A DNA stretch of 64,000 bases from Parablautia intestinalis (GTDB lineage: Bacteria; Bacillota; Clostridia; Lachnospirales; Lachnospiraceae): the NCBI GenBank assembly GCA_003612395.1, contig RAYQ01000003.1, positions 186,001 through 250,000 of the forward strand, in the 5' to 3' direction. Position 1 is the first letter of the stretch. Each line of letters opens with the position of its first letter. The position numbers were made by a program, and so were the translations under genes. Shown here in pieces: positions 16,477-25,350 of this stretch. Under the pieces are notes generated by a model. It had not been told where the DNA came from. It saw nothing but the letters and a program-made list of their open reading frames with translations, and did not search any database.

Positions 16477-16499
16477 GCTGTCACGCTCTGCGGTCCAGC
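16477..16499 (+). repeat. REP-like palindrome copy b
   Basis: GCTG...CAGC palindrome with core CACGCTCTGCG, followed by TTATTGTAATAAAA, in the 5' leader of the GNAT gene. It belongs to the same family as 5226-5248. Confidence 0.6.
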
Positions 16500-16552
16500 T
16501 TATTGTAATAAAATCCGATTGCTAATCATATTTTACATATCCGAGGTTTGAA

Positions 16553-17026
16553 ATGAATTTTTATATCAGAAAAATAAAAGAAGAGGAATACCCTGTCCTT
16601 GAAGATTTTTTGTACGAAGCAATTTTTGTTCCAAAGGATGCACTGCCCCCGCCGAGAGACATCATCAAAAAGCCGGAATTGCAGGTATACTTAACCGATT
16701 TTGGAAAGAACCCGGGAGATTACGGACTGGTTGCGCAGACCGGGGATAAAATTGCGGGAGCCGTCTGGGTGCGCATCATGAACGACTACGGTCATATTGA
16801 TGACAATACCCCTTCCTTTGCCATTTCCCTTTACAAACAGTACCGCCATTTGGGGATCGGAACCGCCATGATGAGGGAAATGCTTCTCCTTTTAAAACAA
16901 GAGGGATACGGGCAGGCATCCCTTGCAGTCCAAAAAGAAAACTATGCTGTGAGCATGTATAAAAATGTGGGATTTGAAATTGTTGATGAAAACAGCGAGG
17001 AATACATTATGCTCTGCAGGCTGTAG
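16553..17026 (+). CDS. GNAT family N-acetyltransferase
   Basis: A 157-residue Gcn5-related acetyltransferase transferring acetyl from acetyl-CoA to an amine of unknown identity. The acetyl-CoA loop is visible as YRHLGIGTAMMREML (R/Q-x-x-G-x-G/A), followed by the C-terminal AVSMYKNVGFEIVDE typical of motif B. GAGG lies six bases before the ATG. It stands alone, followed by a long terminator hairpin. Confidence 0.87.
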   Translation: MNFYIRKIKEEEYPVLEDFLYEAIFVPKDALPPPRDIIKKPELQVYLTDFGKNPGDYGLVAQTGDKIAGAVWVRIMNDYGHIDDNTPSFAISLYKQYRHLGIGTAMMREMLLLLKQEGYGQASLAVQKENYAVSMYKNVGFEIVDENSEEYIMLCRL

Positions 17027-17070
17027 CAGGCCGGCAAAATATATAACCTGAGAGCTAATCTATTCGCACA

Positions 17071-17125
17071 AAAGCGCAATATGGAAACAGTTTGGAATTT
17101 GACCAAAGGTTACATATTGCGCTTT
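17071..17125. terminator. Bidirectional terminator between GNAT and MATE genes
   Basis: A perfect 13-bp stem (AAAGCGCAATATG with CATATTGCGCTTT) encloses 29 bases that themselves pair (GTTTGG/CCAAA). It is followed by TTTTT on the plus strand. The flanking genes are convergent, so it fits both. Confidence 0.7.
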
Positions 17126-17153
17126 TTATGCGTATTTTCACAAAACCGTATTT

Positions 17154-18578
17154 TCAGCCTGTCTGCACGGAGGTGGAAAGCGGATTCCACACTCCTCTCA
17201 CATAACAGATAAAAAACAGGACAAACAACAGCAGATTGTGGGCAATCATACATGCCCAGGCAAAGATAAGCCCCAGGCCTAAAAGCTGGGTGCAGATGAA
17301 GGTGCCCACAATCCTCACCAGCCACATGCCGGTAATATTGTACACAAACGGTGTCTTCGTCCTGCCAACTCCCATCATAAAGCCTTCTATTATAATTGAA
17401 AACCCATAAAAAGGCTCAGAGACCGCCACCATGCGCAGCACACTGGTTCCCAGCCGTATAACCTCATCGCTGGCGGAAAAAAGCCGCATCAGTCCCGGCG
17501 CCGTAAAAAAGAGGCAGGCGCCCGAGCATATCATCAAAATCATTTCCAGAGGAATAAACACAGATGCCAGATCCTTCATGCGCCTGCCGTCCCTGGCGCC
17601 ATAAGCGTTTCCCGCAAGGGTAGCTGCCGCAGTCTGCATCCCGTAACCGGGAATATAAAAGGCAGATTCCACCGTATTGGCAATGGTATGCGCCGCAGTA
17701 GACGTTTCTCCAAGAGAATTGATCATTGCCGCAAAGGCCACATAGCCAAGAGAAGTACCGAAACGCTGCAGCATATTGGGAAAGGCAACCTTAAGGCAGG
17801 GCCTTAAGATTTGCATATCCGGCGAAAATCCCTGCCCACGGGGGGAAACCACCGGATGTTTCCACAATACGTAAGTAATGCAAATGCCCCCCGCGGTGAA
17901 GGCTATAGCGCTGGCAGCTGCCGCTCCAATTACGCCAAGTCCCGCCCCCCACACCTGTAAGCGCAGGGAAAATAAAGAAATTTCCCGGGCGGGATAAATG
18001 AGAAGAAAATTTAAAACTACATTGATCAGGTTTACAAGCACGCCTATCTTCATGGGCGACTTCGTATCTCCCGCTGACCGAAGCACCGTGCCAAAAATGA
18101 TGCTGGCCGTCCTGGGCAGCATAGGCAGATACAAAATCAGAAAGTACTGCGATGCCATCTCTCTGATATTTACATCAACCTGCATCCACACAGGTACCAT
18201 TCCGCTTAAGGACACTGTCACAGCCGTAAAGAAAATGCCCAAAATAAGCGTGATCAAAACAGCCTGCGAAACAGCGCGCTTTGCGGCCGTCTCTTCGCCC
18301 GCTCCAAATGCTTTTGCGATGTAAGCAAGAAATCCCACACCTACAGCGGAAATGGTACTGCCAATCAGCCAGTTGACGGTGCCGGTAGATCCGACCGCCG
18401 CCATCGCCCGGGTTCCCAGGGAACCTACCATTGCCGTATCAATATACTGAACGGCTGTCTGCATGAATTGTTCCAGCATAGTGGGCCATGCCAGGGCAAG
18501 AATTGTCATCAGCATACCACAGTCTATCCATTTTTTCTCTGCCGGTTTATTTGATTCCGGTAACGGAGCCTGTTTCAT
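17154..18578 (-). CDS. MATE family efflux transporter
   Basis: A 12-helix Na+/H+-driven multidrug and toxic-compound exporter of about 474 residues. The N-terminal helix block LALAWPTMLEQFMQTAVQYIDT and the repeated second half (PNMLQRFGTSLGYVAFAAMINSLG) show the two-fold MATE repeat. The frame opens at an ATG at 18590, but that codon abuts a poor ribosome site; M5 at 18578 has GGGG at a better distance, so the start is uncertain by four codons. The substrate is unknown. A second MATE gene lies at 49320. Confidence 0.88.
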   Translation of the reverse strand: MKQAPLPESNKPAEKKWIDCGMLMTILALAWPTMLEQFMQTAVQYIDTAMVGSLGTRAMAAVGSTGTVNWLIGSTISAVGVGFLAYIAKAFGAGEETAAKRAVSQAVLITLILGIFFTAVTVSLSGMVPVWMQVDVNIREMASQYFLILYLPMLPRTASIIFGTVLRSAGDTKSPMKIGVLVNLINVVLNFLLIYPAREISLFSLRLQVWGAGLGVIGAAAASAIAFTAGGICITYVLWKHPVVSPRGQGFSPDMQILRPCLKVAFPNMLQRFGTSLGYVAFAAMINSLGETSTAAHTIANTVESAFYIPGYGMQTAAATLAGNAYGARDGRRMKDLASVFIPLEMILMICSGACLFFTAPGLMRLFSASDEVIRLGTSVLRMVAVSEPFYGFSIIIEGFMMGVGRTKTPFVYNITGMWLVRIVGTFICTQLLGLGLIFAWACMIAHNLLLFVLFFICYVRGVWNPLSTSVQTG

Positions 18579-18590
18579 AAAAATCCCCAT

Positions 18591-19014
18591 TCCTGCGGTT
18601 ACAAATCTATAAATATATTTTCTTCCTTAACAAAGTTCCCGCCGTCCATTTGATTTCTTACAAAGGGCACACCCCTTCTCACATAAAAAGTATTATGGGC
18701 AATATAGGCATCGAGATTGCCGCCGCCACCTTTCCAAGACAATTGTTTGGATACTTGTATATGCGATCGTTCATTTCCCGGTCCACACTCTCAGCCATAT
18801 TGTACTTTATAACAGGATTGAGTGCATACATTGCTGTAATTCCATTTCCCTCCGCATGCCTTTACATAGTTATTGCAAAGAACAATTTCCTGATGGCCAT
18901 AACAGTAAAACAGCTCCCTGTTACTTCTCATAACATAATTGCCGTTTATACCCCGCCATTTGCTTTCAAACACGCTCTATAACACAGAATGAATTTCCCA
19001 CAAATTACAGGCGT
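18591..19014. other. Intergenic region, no supported gene
   Basis: This 424-base gap lies between the SDR and MATE genes (both minus). Only short frames are present. The best is a minus-strand 50-codon frame at 18679-18831 with a hydrophobic C-terminus (KVAAAISMPILPIILFM), but GGAGGG is 17 bases from its ATG, so support is weak. It may be the remnant of a lost gene. Confidence 0.3.
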
Positions 19015-19791
19015 TTAGAAGCAGGTAAACGCACCGTCAATCACAAAATCCGCTCCTGTGGTAAAGGTACTGGTGTCCCCTGCAAGATACACACAAACAG
19101 ACTCTAATTCTTCTGGTCTGCCCATCCGCCCTAAAGGCGCCATATCGTTCCACTTTTCAATTAACGGTATGAGCGTAGGAGAATTCAGCGTCAGCTCCGT
19201 GCCGATATATCCCGGGCTGATACTGTTTACACGCACGCCCCGTTTTGCCCATTCAATTGCCAGGGACTTTGTCAGCTGGATTACCCCTGCCTTTGAAGCA
19301 TTGTAAGCGCACTGGGGCTGAGGCACATTTACAATATGCCCCGACATGGAAGCCGTATTGATGATAGAGCCGCCTCCATGGGCCAGCATGTATTTGCCTG
19401 CCGCGATATCCGTGAGAAAGACTCCGTTTAAATTGACATTAATTACCTTATTCCACTGCTCAAAGGTCATCTCCTCCGCCGGAACATTGATGCAGATACC
19501 TGCGTTATTATGGCAGAAATCAAGTCCGCCCAGCTCGCTGACCACCTGCTCAATCATTGCGTCCACCTGTTCTTTGTCCGTACAGTCAGTCCTGATTGCA
19601 ATCACCTTTCTACCTGTTTCCCCGGCCAGCTCCTCAGCCGTCTTTTTGGCCTCCTCGTAGTCCAGATCCACAATTGCAACATCCGCTCCCGCCTCCGCAA
19701 AGGCTCTGGCCGTGCATTTTCCAATGCCTCTGGCCGCTCCCGTGACAAACCCTTTCTTTCCATCCAACCGCATTTTCTCGATGATTCCCAT
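19015..19791 (-). CDS. SDR family NAD(P)-dependent oxidoreductase
   Basis: A 258-residue classical short-chain dehydrogenase. The cofactor loop is TGAARGIG (about residues 17-24), DLDYEEA follows strand beta2 (an acidic residue there favours NAD), NNAGI follows beta4, and the active site runs from the Ser in TASMSGH to Tyr-x3-Lys in YNASKAG. SPGYIGTEL is the usual post-catalytic loop. It resembles sugar/polyol dehydrogenases and 3-oxoacyl reductases; the substrate is not assignable. AAGGAAGGATAAAAATT precedes the ATG. Confidence 0.88.
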   Translation of the reverse strand: MGIIEKMRLDGKKGFVTGAARGIGKCTARAFAEAGADVAIVDLDYEEAKKTAEELAGETGRKVIAIRTDCTDKEQVDAMIEQVVSELGGLDFCHNNAGICINVPAEEMTFEQWNKVINVNLNGVFLTDIAAGKYMLAHGGGSIINTASMSGHIVNVPQPQCAYNASKAGVIQLTKSLAIEWAKRGVRVNSISPGYIGTELTLNSPTLIPLIEKWNDMAPLGRMGRPEELESVCVYLAGDTSTFTTGADFVIDGAFTCF

Positions 19792-19984
19792 AATTTTTAT
19801 CCTTCCTTTCCTTTATAAAAACTGCTTGAAAATAAATCAAATCTTTCGTTGTCAGAACGCTTTAGCTTCAGGCTTCTGGCAAATGGAAACAGAATCGTTT
19901 ATTTCGCAACAGTTCTTTTATTGTTTATAAACGATACGTCTGTATTCCCATGCATCTGTCGTCTTCAAAAGAAAACTTTACAAT

Positions 19985-20485
19985 TCATGGCATGAGATTT
20001 TTTATCTTACAAAACCCATCATACCCAAAAGACGGATCAAAATAATGGATAACGGTGCTTAAAGCGGTTCCATGGCTGCCTATAATTACATTTTTCCCAC
20101 AATAAATTCTTAACACCTGCAAAAGCGCGCGAATGTTACGCCTCTGCACCTCCCGCAAAGATTCCCCTTCCGGAAGCTTAAAGCCGAAATCCTCCCACTG
20201 CTTTCTGCAGAATTCATCAAAATCCTCTATCCATCCGCCTTCGACCTTTCGCTCTCTGAAGTCGTCCATTAATGTTATTTCCAATCCCCTGGCATCGGCA
20301 AATTCCTTTATGGTGTCCACGGATCTTTTGTAGGGACTTGACAATGCTGTATCAATATCTTTGTCCCACAAAAATTCCGTTACCCGCCTGCGATCCTGCA
20401 GTCCCTGCTCTGTCAGTTCCCGGGTTAAATCATCATGATTATGATAATTGGGAGCCGCATGGCGCACAAAATATACGGTGGTCAA
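19985..20485 (-). CDS. Histidine phosphatase (phosphoglycerate mutase-like)
   Basis: A 166-residue branch of the histidine phosphatase superfamily. The phosphohistidine motif reads FVRHAAPN (RHA rather than RHG), with the second conserved Arg in SSPYKRSVDTI, Glu in RERKVEGGW and the second His in GSHGTAL. The substrate is unknown. The open frame extends to 20512, but those codons lie in a hairpin repeat. AGGAGG sits seven bases before a TTG at 20485, which matches the family start (TTVYFVRH), so I use TTG. Confidence 0.85.
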   Translation of the reverse strand: MTTVYFVRHAAPNYHNHDDLTRELTEQGLQDRRRVTEFLWDKDIDTALSSPYKRSVDTIKEFADARGLEITLMDDFRERKVEGGWIEDFDEFCRKQWEDFGFKLPEGESLREVQRRNIRALLQVLRIYCGKNVIIGSHGTALSTVIHYFDPSFGYDGFCKIKNLMP

Positions 20486-20545
20486 TCTTATACCTCCTGC
20501 ATACAACGGCACAGCCTGTTGTCATTTATCGCAAGCTTTGCCCGC
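20486..20545 (-). repeat. Multi-hairpin leader module, copy 3
   Basis: On the minus strand this runs from GCAGCAACGCGGGC through AAAGCTTGCGATAAATGAC to ATGCAGGAGGTATAAG. It holds the hairpin at 20503-20522 (ACAAC-AGGC / GCC-GTTGT). It aligns base for base with most of the leader at 21131-21197, although the genes served are unrelated. Confidence 0.6.
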
Positions 20546-20555
20546 GTTGCTGCCA

Positions 20556-20864
20556 CTAATCACATTTCTTTTTCATAGATAAAATTTCCTGAATCGTATA
20601 ATCCGGCTGCTCATATTTTTCTTTCGTATAATCGCCATTCCCCCCGTTATCGAATTCCTCCATCACATATTCAATTGGATTTCTTACATCCACTTTGCAT
20701 AATATTTTTTAACAATTACGTAAAAATCTCATATCCGTAGTCAAAAGGATATCTGCCCCTGCTTCTGCATAATAATCAATATTGATTCACGTTCCAAATA
20801 GTTTTATATTTGATCTGTCATCAAACAAACGATTGTAACAACAATTATCAAAGTATATTTTCAA
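20556..20864 (-). pseudogene. Decayed PIN-domain toxin gene
   Basis: A minus-strand relic read in one frame of 103 codons with two internal stops. It begins with TTG (probably a mutated ATG) and KIYFDNCCYNRLFDDRSN, the typical N-terminus of PIN-domain ribonuclease toxins with the first catalytic Asp. A TGA follows near 20787. The frame then continues with the C-terminal PIN strand AEAGADILLTTDMRF, a TAA, then VDVRNPIEYVMEEFDN and a short tail. The middle of the domain (about 60-80 residues) is deleted. No intact antitoxin is visible. Recognition is by pattern, not alignment. Confidence 0.6.
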
Positions 20865-21097
20865 TGAAAATTACTACTTTACGTACTTTATTTTAAATCT
20901 GATATTTCTCGCACCAACTACAATATAAAAATACATTTATATTATACCCCATCGGGAGCAGGCGCACAATCTGATTTTTTGCAGCAATCCATCCCCCTTT
21001 ATCCTCTATGATCTTATTGACTGTAAAAGGCTTTCGGCGTATATTACTTTGTATAGTAAAGCGGCTGATAAATCCATCGCCGCAAAGGAAGGAGAAA

Positions 21098-21200
21098 GTT
21101 TGGAAGTAAACTTCCAAACTCTTTATCAGCAGCAGTATCGCAAGCACAGCTTGCGATATATGACAATAGGCTTTGCCTATTGTATGCAGGAGGTATAAAT
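21098..21200 (+). promoter_or_regulatory. Three-hairpin leader of threonine aldolase
   Basis: Three perfect hairpins stand in a row before the start. GTTTGGAAGT and its complement occupy 21098-21119, ATCGCAAGC/GCTTGCGAT 21137-21157, and ACAATAGGC/GCCTATTGT 21163-21183. AGGAGG then lies at 21188-21193 and ATG at 21201. The first two hairpins recur upstream of the ABC permease at 42582, and the second and third upstream of the histidine phosphatase at 20485. Confidence 0.6.
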
Positions 21201-22226
21201 ATGATTTCATTTGAAAACGACTATATTGCCGGGGCGCACCCGCTGGTTTTAAATCACCTTGTAGAGACAAATCTGGAAAGTCTCTCCGGATATGGCCAGG
21301 ATATATACTGCGAAAATGCCAAAGCCAAAATTAAGAATGCCTGCGGGCGTCAGGATGTGGAGGTAGAGCTTCTGACAGGCGGTACCCAGACCAATCAGGT
21401 TGTCATATCGACCATGCTGCAGGATCACGAAGGCGTCATTGCCGCTGACACAGGACACATAAACGTCCACGAGGCCGGCGCTATTGAATATACCGGCCAC
21501 AAGGTTTTATCACTTCCTCACAAAGAGGGAAAGCTGCAGCCGGAGGTTCTGAAAAAATACCTTGAGGGCTTTTATGCAGATGAAACTTACACCCACATGG
21601 TATTCCCGGGGATGGTTTATATCTCTCATCCCACCGAATATGGCACGCTCTATACCCTTAAAGATTTAACGCAGCTTTCGGACATCTGCCGGGCCTTCCG
21701 CATTCCTCTTTATTTAGATGGCGCACGCCTTGCCTATGGCCTTATGAGCCGGGAAACAGATGTAACGCTTCCCGACATAGCGCGGCTGTGTGATGTGTTT
21801 TATATTGGCGGAACCAAGGTGGGCGCATTATGCGGCGAGGCGGTTGTTTTTACAAGGCAAAATAAACCTGCGCATTTTATCACCTCCGTGAAAAAACGGG
21901 GAGCCCTTCTTGCAAAGGGAAGACTCACCGGCGTTCAGTTTGACGCTCTTTTTTCAAATGATTTATATTTTGAGATCGGCCGCCATGCCATCCGAATGGC
22001 GGAAAAGTTAAAAACAGTTTTTCACGACAAAGGAATTCCTTTTTATTTAGAATCCCCTACCAACCAGCAGTTTATCATTCTTGACAATGCGCAAATGGAA
22101 AGGCTGCGCAGGCAGGTTTGTTACAGTTTTTGGGAAAAGTATGATGATAAGCGCACCGTGGTGCGCTTTGTCACCAGCTGGTCCACTACCGAAGAAGATC
22201 TTCAAAAGCTGGAAGACATATTGTAG
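21201..22226 (+). CDS. Low-specificity L-threonine aldolase
   Basis: A 341-residue fold-type I PLP enzyme that splits threonine/allo-threonine into glycine and acetaldehyde. Landmarks are SFENDYIAGAHP at the N-terminus (the DxxxGxxP-like start), GGTQTNQ for cofactor phosphate, DTGHINVHEAGA, YLDGARL, and the PLP lysine in YIGGTKVGALCGEA. AGGAGG lies seven bases before the ATG. It has a three-hairpin leader and is convergent with kdgK across a strong terminator. Confidence 0.9.
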   Translation: MISFENDYIAGAHPLVLNHLVETNLESLSGYGQDIYCENAKAKIKNACGRQDVEVELLTGGTQTNQVVISTMLQDHEGVIAADTGHINVHEAGAIEYTGHKVLSLPHKEGKLQPEVLKKYLEGFYADETYTHMVFPGMVYISHPTEYGTLYTLKDLTQLSDICRAFRIPLYLDGARLAYGLMSRETDVTLPDIARLCDVFYIGGTKVGALCGEAVVFTRQNKPAHFITSVKKRGALLAKGRLTGVQFDALFSNDLYFEIGRHAIRMAEKLKTVFHDKGIPFYLESPTNQQFIILDNAQMERLRRQVCYSFWEKYDDKRTVVRFVTSWSTTEEDLQKLEDIL

Positions 22227-22264
22227 CAAACGGATGCCGCACGCCGCAAGAGAGCTTATCAACC

Positions 22265-22287
22265 GCTGCCGCGCTTCGCGAGTCGGC
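22265..22287 (+). repeat. REP-like palindrome copy f
   Basis: GCTG...CGGC variant with core CGCGCTTCGCG followed by TTATTGAATAAAA, immediately before the threonine aldolase terminator. Confidence 0.55.
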
Positions 22288-22296
22288 TTATTGAAT

Positions 22297-22334
22297 AAAA
22301 CGGATGCCTCCACAAAGTCTGGCATCCGTTTTTT
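22297..22334. terminator. Bidirectional terminator between threonine aldolase and kdgK
   Basis: AAAACGGATGCC (22297-22308) pairs with GGCATCCGTTTT (22321-22332) around a 12-base loop and is followed by TTTTTT on the plus strand. A second perfect hairpin (GGGCCGGCA / TGCCGGCCC, 22338-22368) follows on the kdgK side. Confidence 0.8.
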
Positions 22335-22377
22335 AGTGGGCCGGCATATGGAAATATCCTGCCGGCCCGGCTTGTTC

Positions 22378-23466
22378 TTATCGCTTAATATCATAATTCA
22401 TATTCATCAGATTGCGGATGCTTTCCACATCATCCGTAATATTGGCATCCCCCCGGATGGTATGCTTGATCGCACTGCTTGCAACCGCAAAGTTGACCAT
22501 ATCCATAGGCTTATATCCATGCATCATAGCGTAAATCAGTCCGCTTGCAAAGGCATCTCCGCCCCCGACCCTGTCTAAAATATTAAAGGTAAACATTCTG
22601 CTCTCGAAGGTGTGATTTTCATACCACAAGAAAGCTTTCAGGCTGTTTTCGCTTCCGCTGTGGGCATAGCGCACATGCCTTGCAATGCATTTGAGGTTCG
22701 GGTACCCTGCCGCAAACGCGCGGAAAATTTCGTCCTGCTGCTCATAACTTGGCTGCAGAGGCACGCCATCCTTCACATCACCCTTACTGTGGTCGCTTTC
22801 GTCCTTCCACAAATGATAAGGCTCAATGCCCAGCAGCACATCCACATAAGGAAGGCACTGTGTGCAGAAATCTCTTGCCTGTTCCCATGTCCACAGTTTA
22901 CTTCGGAAATTTCCGTCAAAGCTGACCGTAATCCCTTTTTCCTTTGCCGTCTTTAAGCTCTCCAGTATAAGCTCCCCGCAGCCCGGAGAAAGAGCCGGCG
23001 TAATACCGCTTAAGTGAAGCCAGGTAAACCCCTCTAAAAGCTCATTTAAATCTACTGTCTTAAAGTCAAATTCAGAGATCGCACTGTTTTTTCTGTCATA
23101 GATAACTTTGCTTGCCCTGATCCCATAGCCGGTTTCCAGATAATAGCTTCCCAGGCGGTGGGTGGGGGTCTGCTGCGGCGTGCTTAAAATAACCGGCGTA
23201 CAGTGTACGTCATTGCTCCTAAGCATTCGGATTGCGCTTTTTCCAAGGCTGTTATTGGGCACCACACTAAAAAAAGTGCTGTCAACCCCTAAGTTTGCAA
23301 GAGCCAGTGCAATATTGGCCTCGCTCCCCCCATAGCTGGCCTCAAAGCCGGAGGCCATGCGTATTTTTTCATAGTTGGGCGGCGTCAGCCGCAGCATAAT
23401 TTCGCCAATAGTTATAAATTTATCTGCACCCTCATTACTTTTTAAAAGCGGATTTGCATGTTCCAT
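22378..23466 (-). CDS. kdgK: 2-keto-3-deoxygluconate kinase (PfkB family)
   Basis: A 362-residue ribokinase-fold sugar kinase. The N-terminal TIGEIMLRLTPP, substrate loop GGSEANIALALANLG, and catalytic RVGGGDAFASG (anion hole and Asp base) are those of PfkB kinases. The GEIMLRL and YYLETGYGIRASKVIYDR segments resemble KdgK. It would phosphorylate 2-keto-3-deoxygluconate to KDPG, following the neighbouring dehydratase. No KDPG aldolase lies in the cluster. A perfect hairpin (23484-23499, GGCAATG/CATTGCC) sits just before its GGGGG ribosome site. Confidence 0.87.
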   Translation of the reverse strand: MEHANPLLKSNEGADKFITIGEIMLRLTPPNYEKIRMASGFEASYGGSEANIALALANLGVDSTFFSVVPNNSLGKSAIRMLRSNDVHCTPVILSTPQQTPTHRLGSYYLETGYGIRASKVIYDRKNSAISEFDFKTVDLNELLEGFTWLHLSGITPALSPGCGELILESLKTAKEKGITVSFDGNFRSKLWTWEQARDFCTQCLPYVDVLLGIEPYHLWKDESDHSKGDVKDGVPLQPSYEQQDEIFRAFAAGYPNLKCIARHVRYAHSGSENSLKAFLWYENHTFESRMFTFNILDRVGGGDAFASGLIYAMMHGYKPMDMVNFAVASSAIKHTIRGDANITDDVESIRNLMNMNYDIKR

Positions 23467-23483
23467 ATGAAATTCCCCCTATT

Positions 23484-23499
23484 GGCAATGCCCATTGCC
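23484..23499 (-). promoter_or_regulatory. Leader hairpin upstream of kdgK
   Basis: Perfect 7-bp palindrome GGCAATG-CC-CATTGCC lying about nine bases upstream of the GGGGG ribosome site of kdgK, inside the 57-base gap after the dehydratase gene. Confidence 0.4.
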
Positions 23500-23523
23500 T
23501 TTATAAACATCATACTCTGTTTT

Positions 23524-25278
23524 TTAGTCGTCATACCCAAGATAAGCGCCTTTCATAGGGCTGACCGCGTGTTCACTAAAAAGGCGCAGTGCACCTTTCT
23601 TATAGCGGAGCTCTCCGGGTTTCCAGTTTTTCCTGCGCTGTGCCAAAACAGCATCAATTTCTTCCGGAGATTTCTCTACACCATGAATTCCTATAATATT
23701 CAGTTTCCGCTCTATGACGTCAATCTCAATCAAATCTCCCTCTTCCACCAATGCAATGGGGCCGCCGTCAGCTGCCTCCGGGCTGCAGTGCCCGATTACA
23801 GGCCCGGTGGAAGCTCCTGAAAAGCGTCCGTCCGTAATAAGAGCAATGCTCTTTCCCAGTTCCTTGTCGCTGCTGATTGCCTCAGAAGTATAAAACATTT
23901 CCGGCATACCGCTTCCCTTAGGTCCTTCATAGCGGATAAAGACCGCATCCCCTTTTTCCACCTTATGCTTTAACACAGCATCCAGACATTCCTCCTCGCT
24001 GTCAAAAGGTCTTGCCCGCAGCACCGCGCGGAACATTTCCTTAGGACAGGCTGTATGCTTGATGACAGCTCCTTCCGGCGCTAAGTTTCCCCGCAGGATA
24101 GCAATGCTTCCCTCTGTTCCAAGGGCTTTGTCAAAGGGACGGATAATGTCCTGCCTGGTTACCTGAGTGCCATAGCGCTTATTAAATTCCTGCAGCCATT
24201 TTTCACAGCCCTCATAAAATCCGTTCTGCTTCAGTTCGTCCAGATTTTCCCCCAGTGTCTTTCCGGTTACCGTCATCACATCCAAATGCAGGCATCCGCG
24301 GATTTCCTCCATAATAGCAGGAACACCGCCTGCATAATAGAAACATTCTGCCGGCCAGCGTCCTGCCGGACGTATATCCAAAAGATAGCGCGCATTTCTG
24401 TGCAGCCGGTCAAAAGTATCTCCTGTGATTTCAATGCCTAATTCATGGGCAACTGCCGGTATATGGAGCAGGCAGTTTGTGCTGCCCGAAATTGCGGCAT
24501 GGACCAGAATTGCATTTTCAAAGCTGTCCATAGTAACGATATCACTTGGGCGCATGTTTTCCATAAAGGCAAGCTTAACCGCCTGTTTTCCGGCCTCTCT
24601 TGCAAAGGCAAGAAGATCCGGGCTTGTAGCAGGCATCAGTGCGCTTCCCGGCAGGGCAAGACCCAGCGCTTCCGCCATAATCTGCATGGTTGATGCAGTT
24701 CCGATAAAGGAGCATGCACCGCAGCTTGGGCAGGCATTATGCTTTGCCCAGTTTAATTTTTCCTCGTCAATTTCTCCTCTCTGATACTTTGCACTGTACA
24801 TACCGAGCTGCTCCAGCGTCAGCATATCCGGGCCTGCGTTCATGGTTCCGCCAGGTACCACCACTGCAGGAATGTTAACTCTGCATAGCCCCATCAGGTT
24901 CCCGGGCATCCCCTTATCACAGCTTGCAAGATAAACTCCCGCGTCAAAAGGGGTTGCATTTGCCTGAATTTCAATCATGTTTGCAATCATTTCACGGCTT
25001 ACAAGACTGAAGTTTATACCGTCCGTTCCCTGGCTTTCTCCATCGCACATATCCGTGCAGTAGTATCTTGCGCCAAATCCTCCGGCTTCCTCAATCCCCT
25101 TTTTTACCTCCTCAACCAGCAGGTTCAAATGACCGCTGCCCGGATGAGAATCCCCATAAGTGCTTTCGATGATTACCTGAGGCTTCGCCAAATCCTCCGG
25201 CTTCCACCCTGTTCCGATGCGCAGCGGATCTAATTCCGGCGCCAGTGTACGCATTTCCTGACTTTTTAATTTCACCAT
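23524..25278 (-). CDS. IlvD/Edd family sugar-acid dehydratase
   Basis: A 584-residue iron-sulfur dehydratase of the dihydroxy-acid/6-phosphogluconate dehydratase family. Cluster cysteines lie in ASCDKGMPG and CPSCGACSFIGTASTM; the first in DMCDGESQGTDG is at the expected early position; GRFSGASTGPVIGH is the C-terminal signature. Between a KdgK kinase and a GntP permease, it most likely dehydrates an aldonate (gluconate, galactonate or similar) to a 2-keto-3-deoxy acid rather than serving branched-chain amino acid synthesis. I use the ATG at 25278, with GGAGG seven bases upstream. Confidence 0.87.
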   Translation of the reverse strand: MVKLKSQEMRTLAPELDPLRIGTGWKPEDLAKPQVIIESTYGDSHPGSGHLNLLVEEVKKGIEEAGGFGARYYCTDMCDGESQGTDGINFSLVSREMIANMIEIQANATPFDAGVYLASCDKGMPGNLMGLCRVNIPAVVVPGGTMNAGPDMLTLEQLGMYSAKYQRGEIDEEKLNWAKHNACPSCGACSFIGTASTMQIMAEALGLALPGSALMPATSPDLLAFAREAGKQAVKLAFMENMRPSDIVTMDSFENAILVHAAISGSTNCLLHIPAVAHELGIEITGDTFDRLHRNARYLLDIRPAGRWPAECFYYAGGVPAIMEEIRGCLHLDVMTVTGKTLGENLDELKQNGFYEGCEKWLQEFNKRYGTQVTRQDIIRPFDKALGTEGSIAILRGNLAPEGAVIKHTACPKEMFRAVLRARPFDSEEECLDAVLKHKVEKGDAVFIRYEGPKGSGMPEMFYTSEAISSDKELGKSIALITDGRFSGASTGPVIGHCSPEAADGGPIALVEEGDLIEIDVIERKLNIIGIHGVEKSPEEIDAVLAQRRKNWKPGELRYKKGALRLFSEHAVSPMKGAYLGYDD

Positions 25279-25350
25279 ATCCAAACCTCCACATTTATAC
25301 CTTATAACAACCGGTTCTTCGCCGGCTCACTGCCATCCCTTCTATACTCC

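Noticed and set aside
18679-18831. 50-codon minus-strand frame with hydrophobic C-terminus
   Set aside because: The nearest GGAGGG is 17 bases from its ATG and no family was recognised; kept only as a note in the intergenic entry.
20893-21270. Minus-strand 125-codon frame upstream of threonine aldolase
   Set aside because: It runs antisense through the start of threonine aldolase and the hairpin leader, has no ribosome site, and matches no protein I know.
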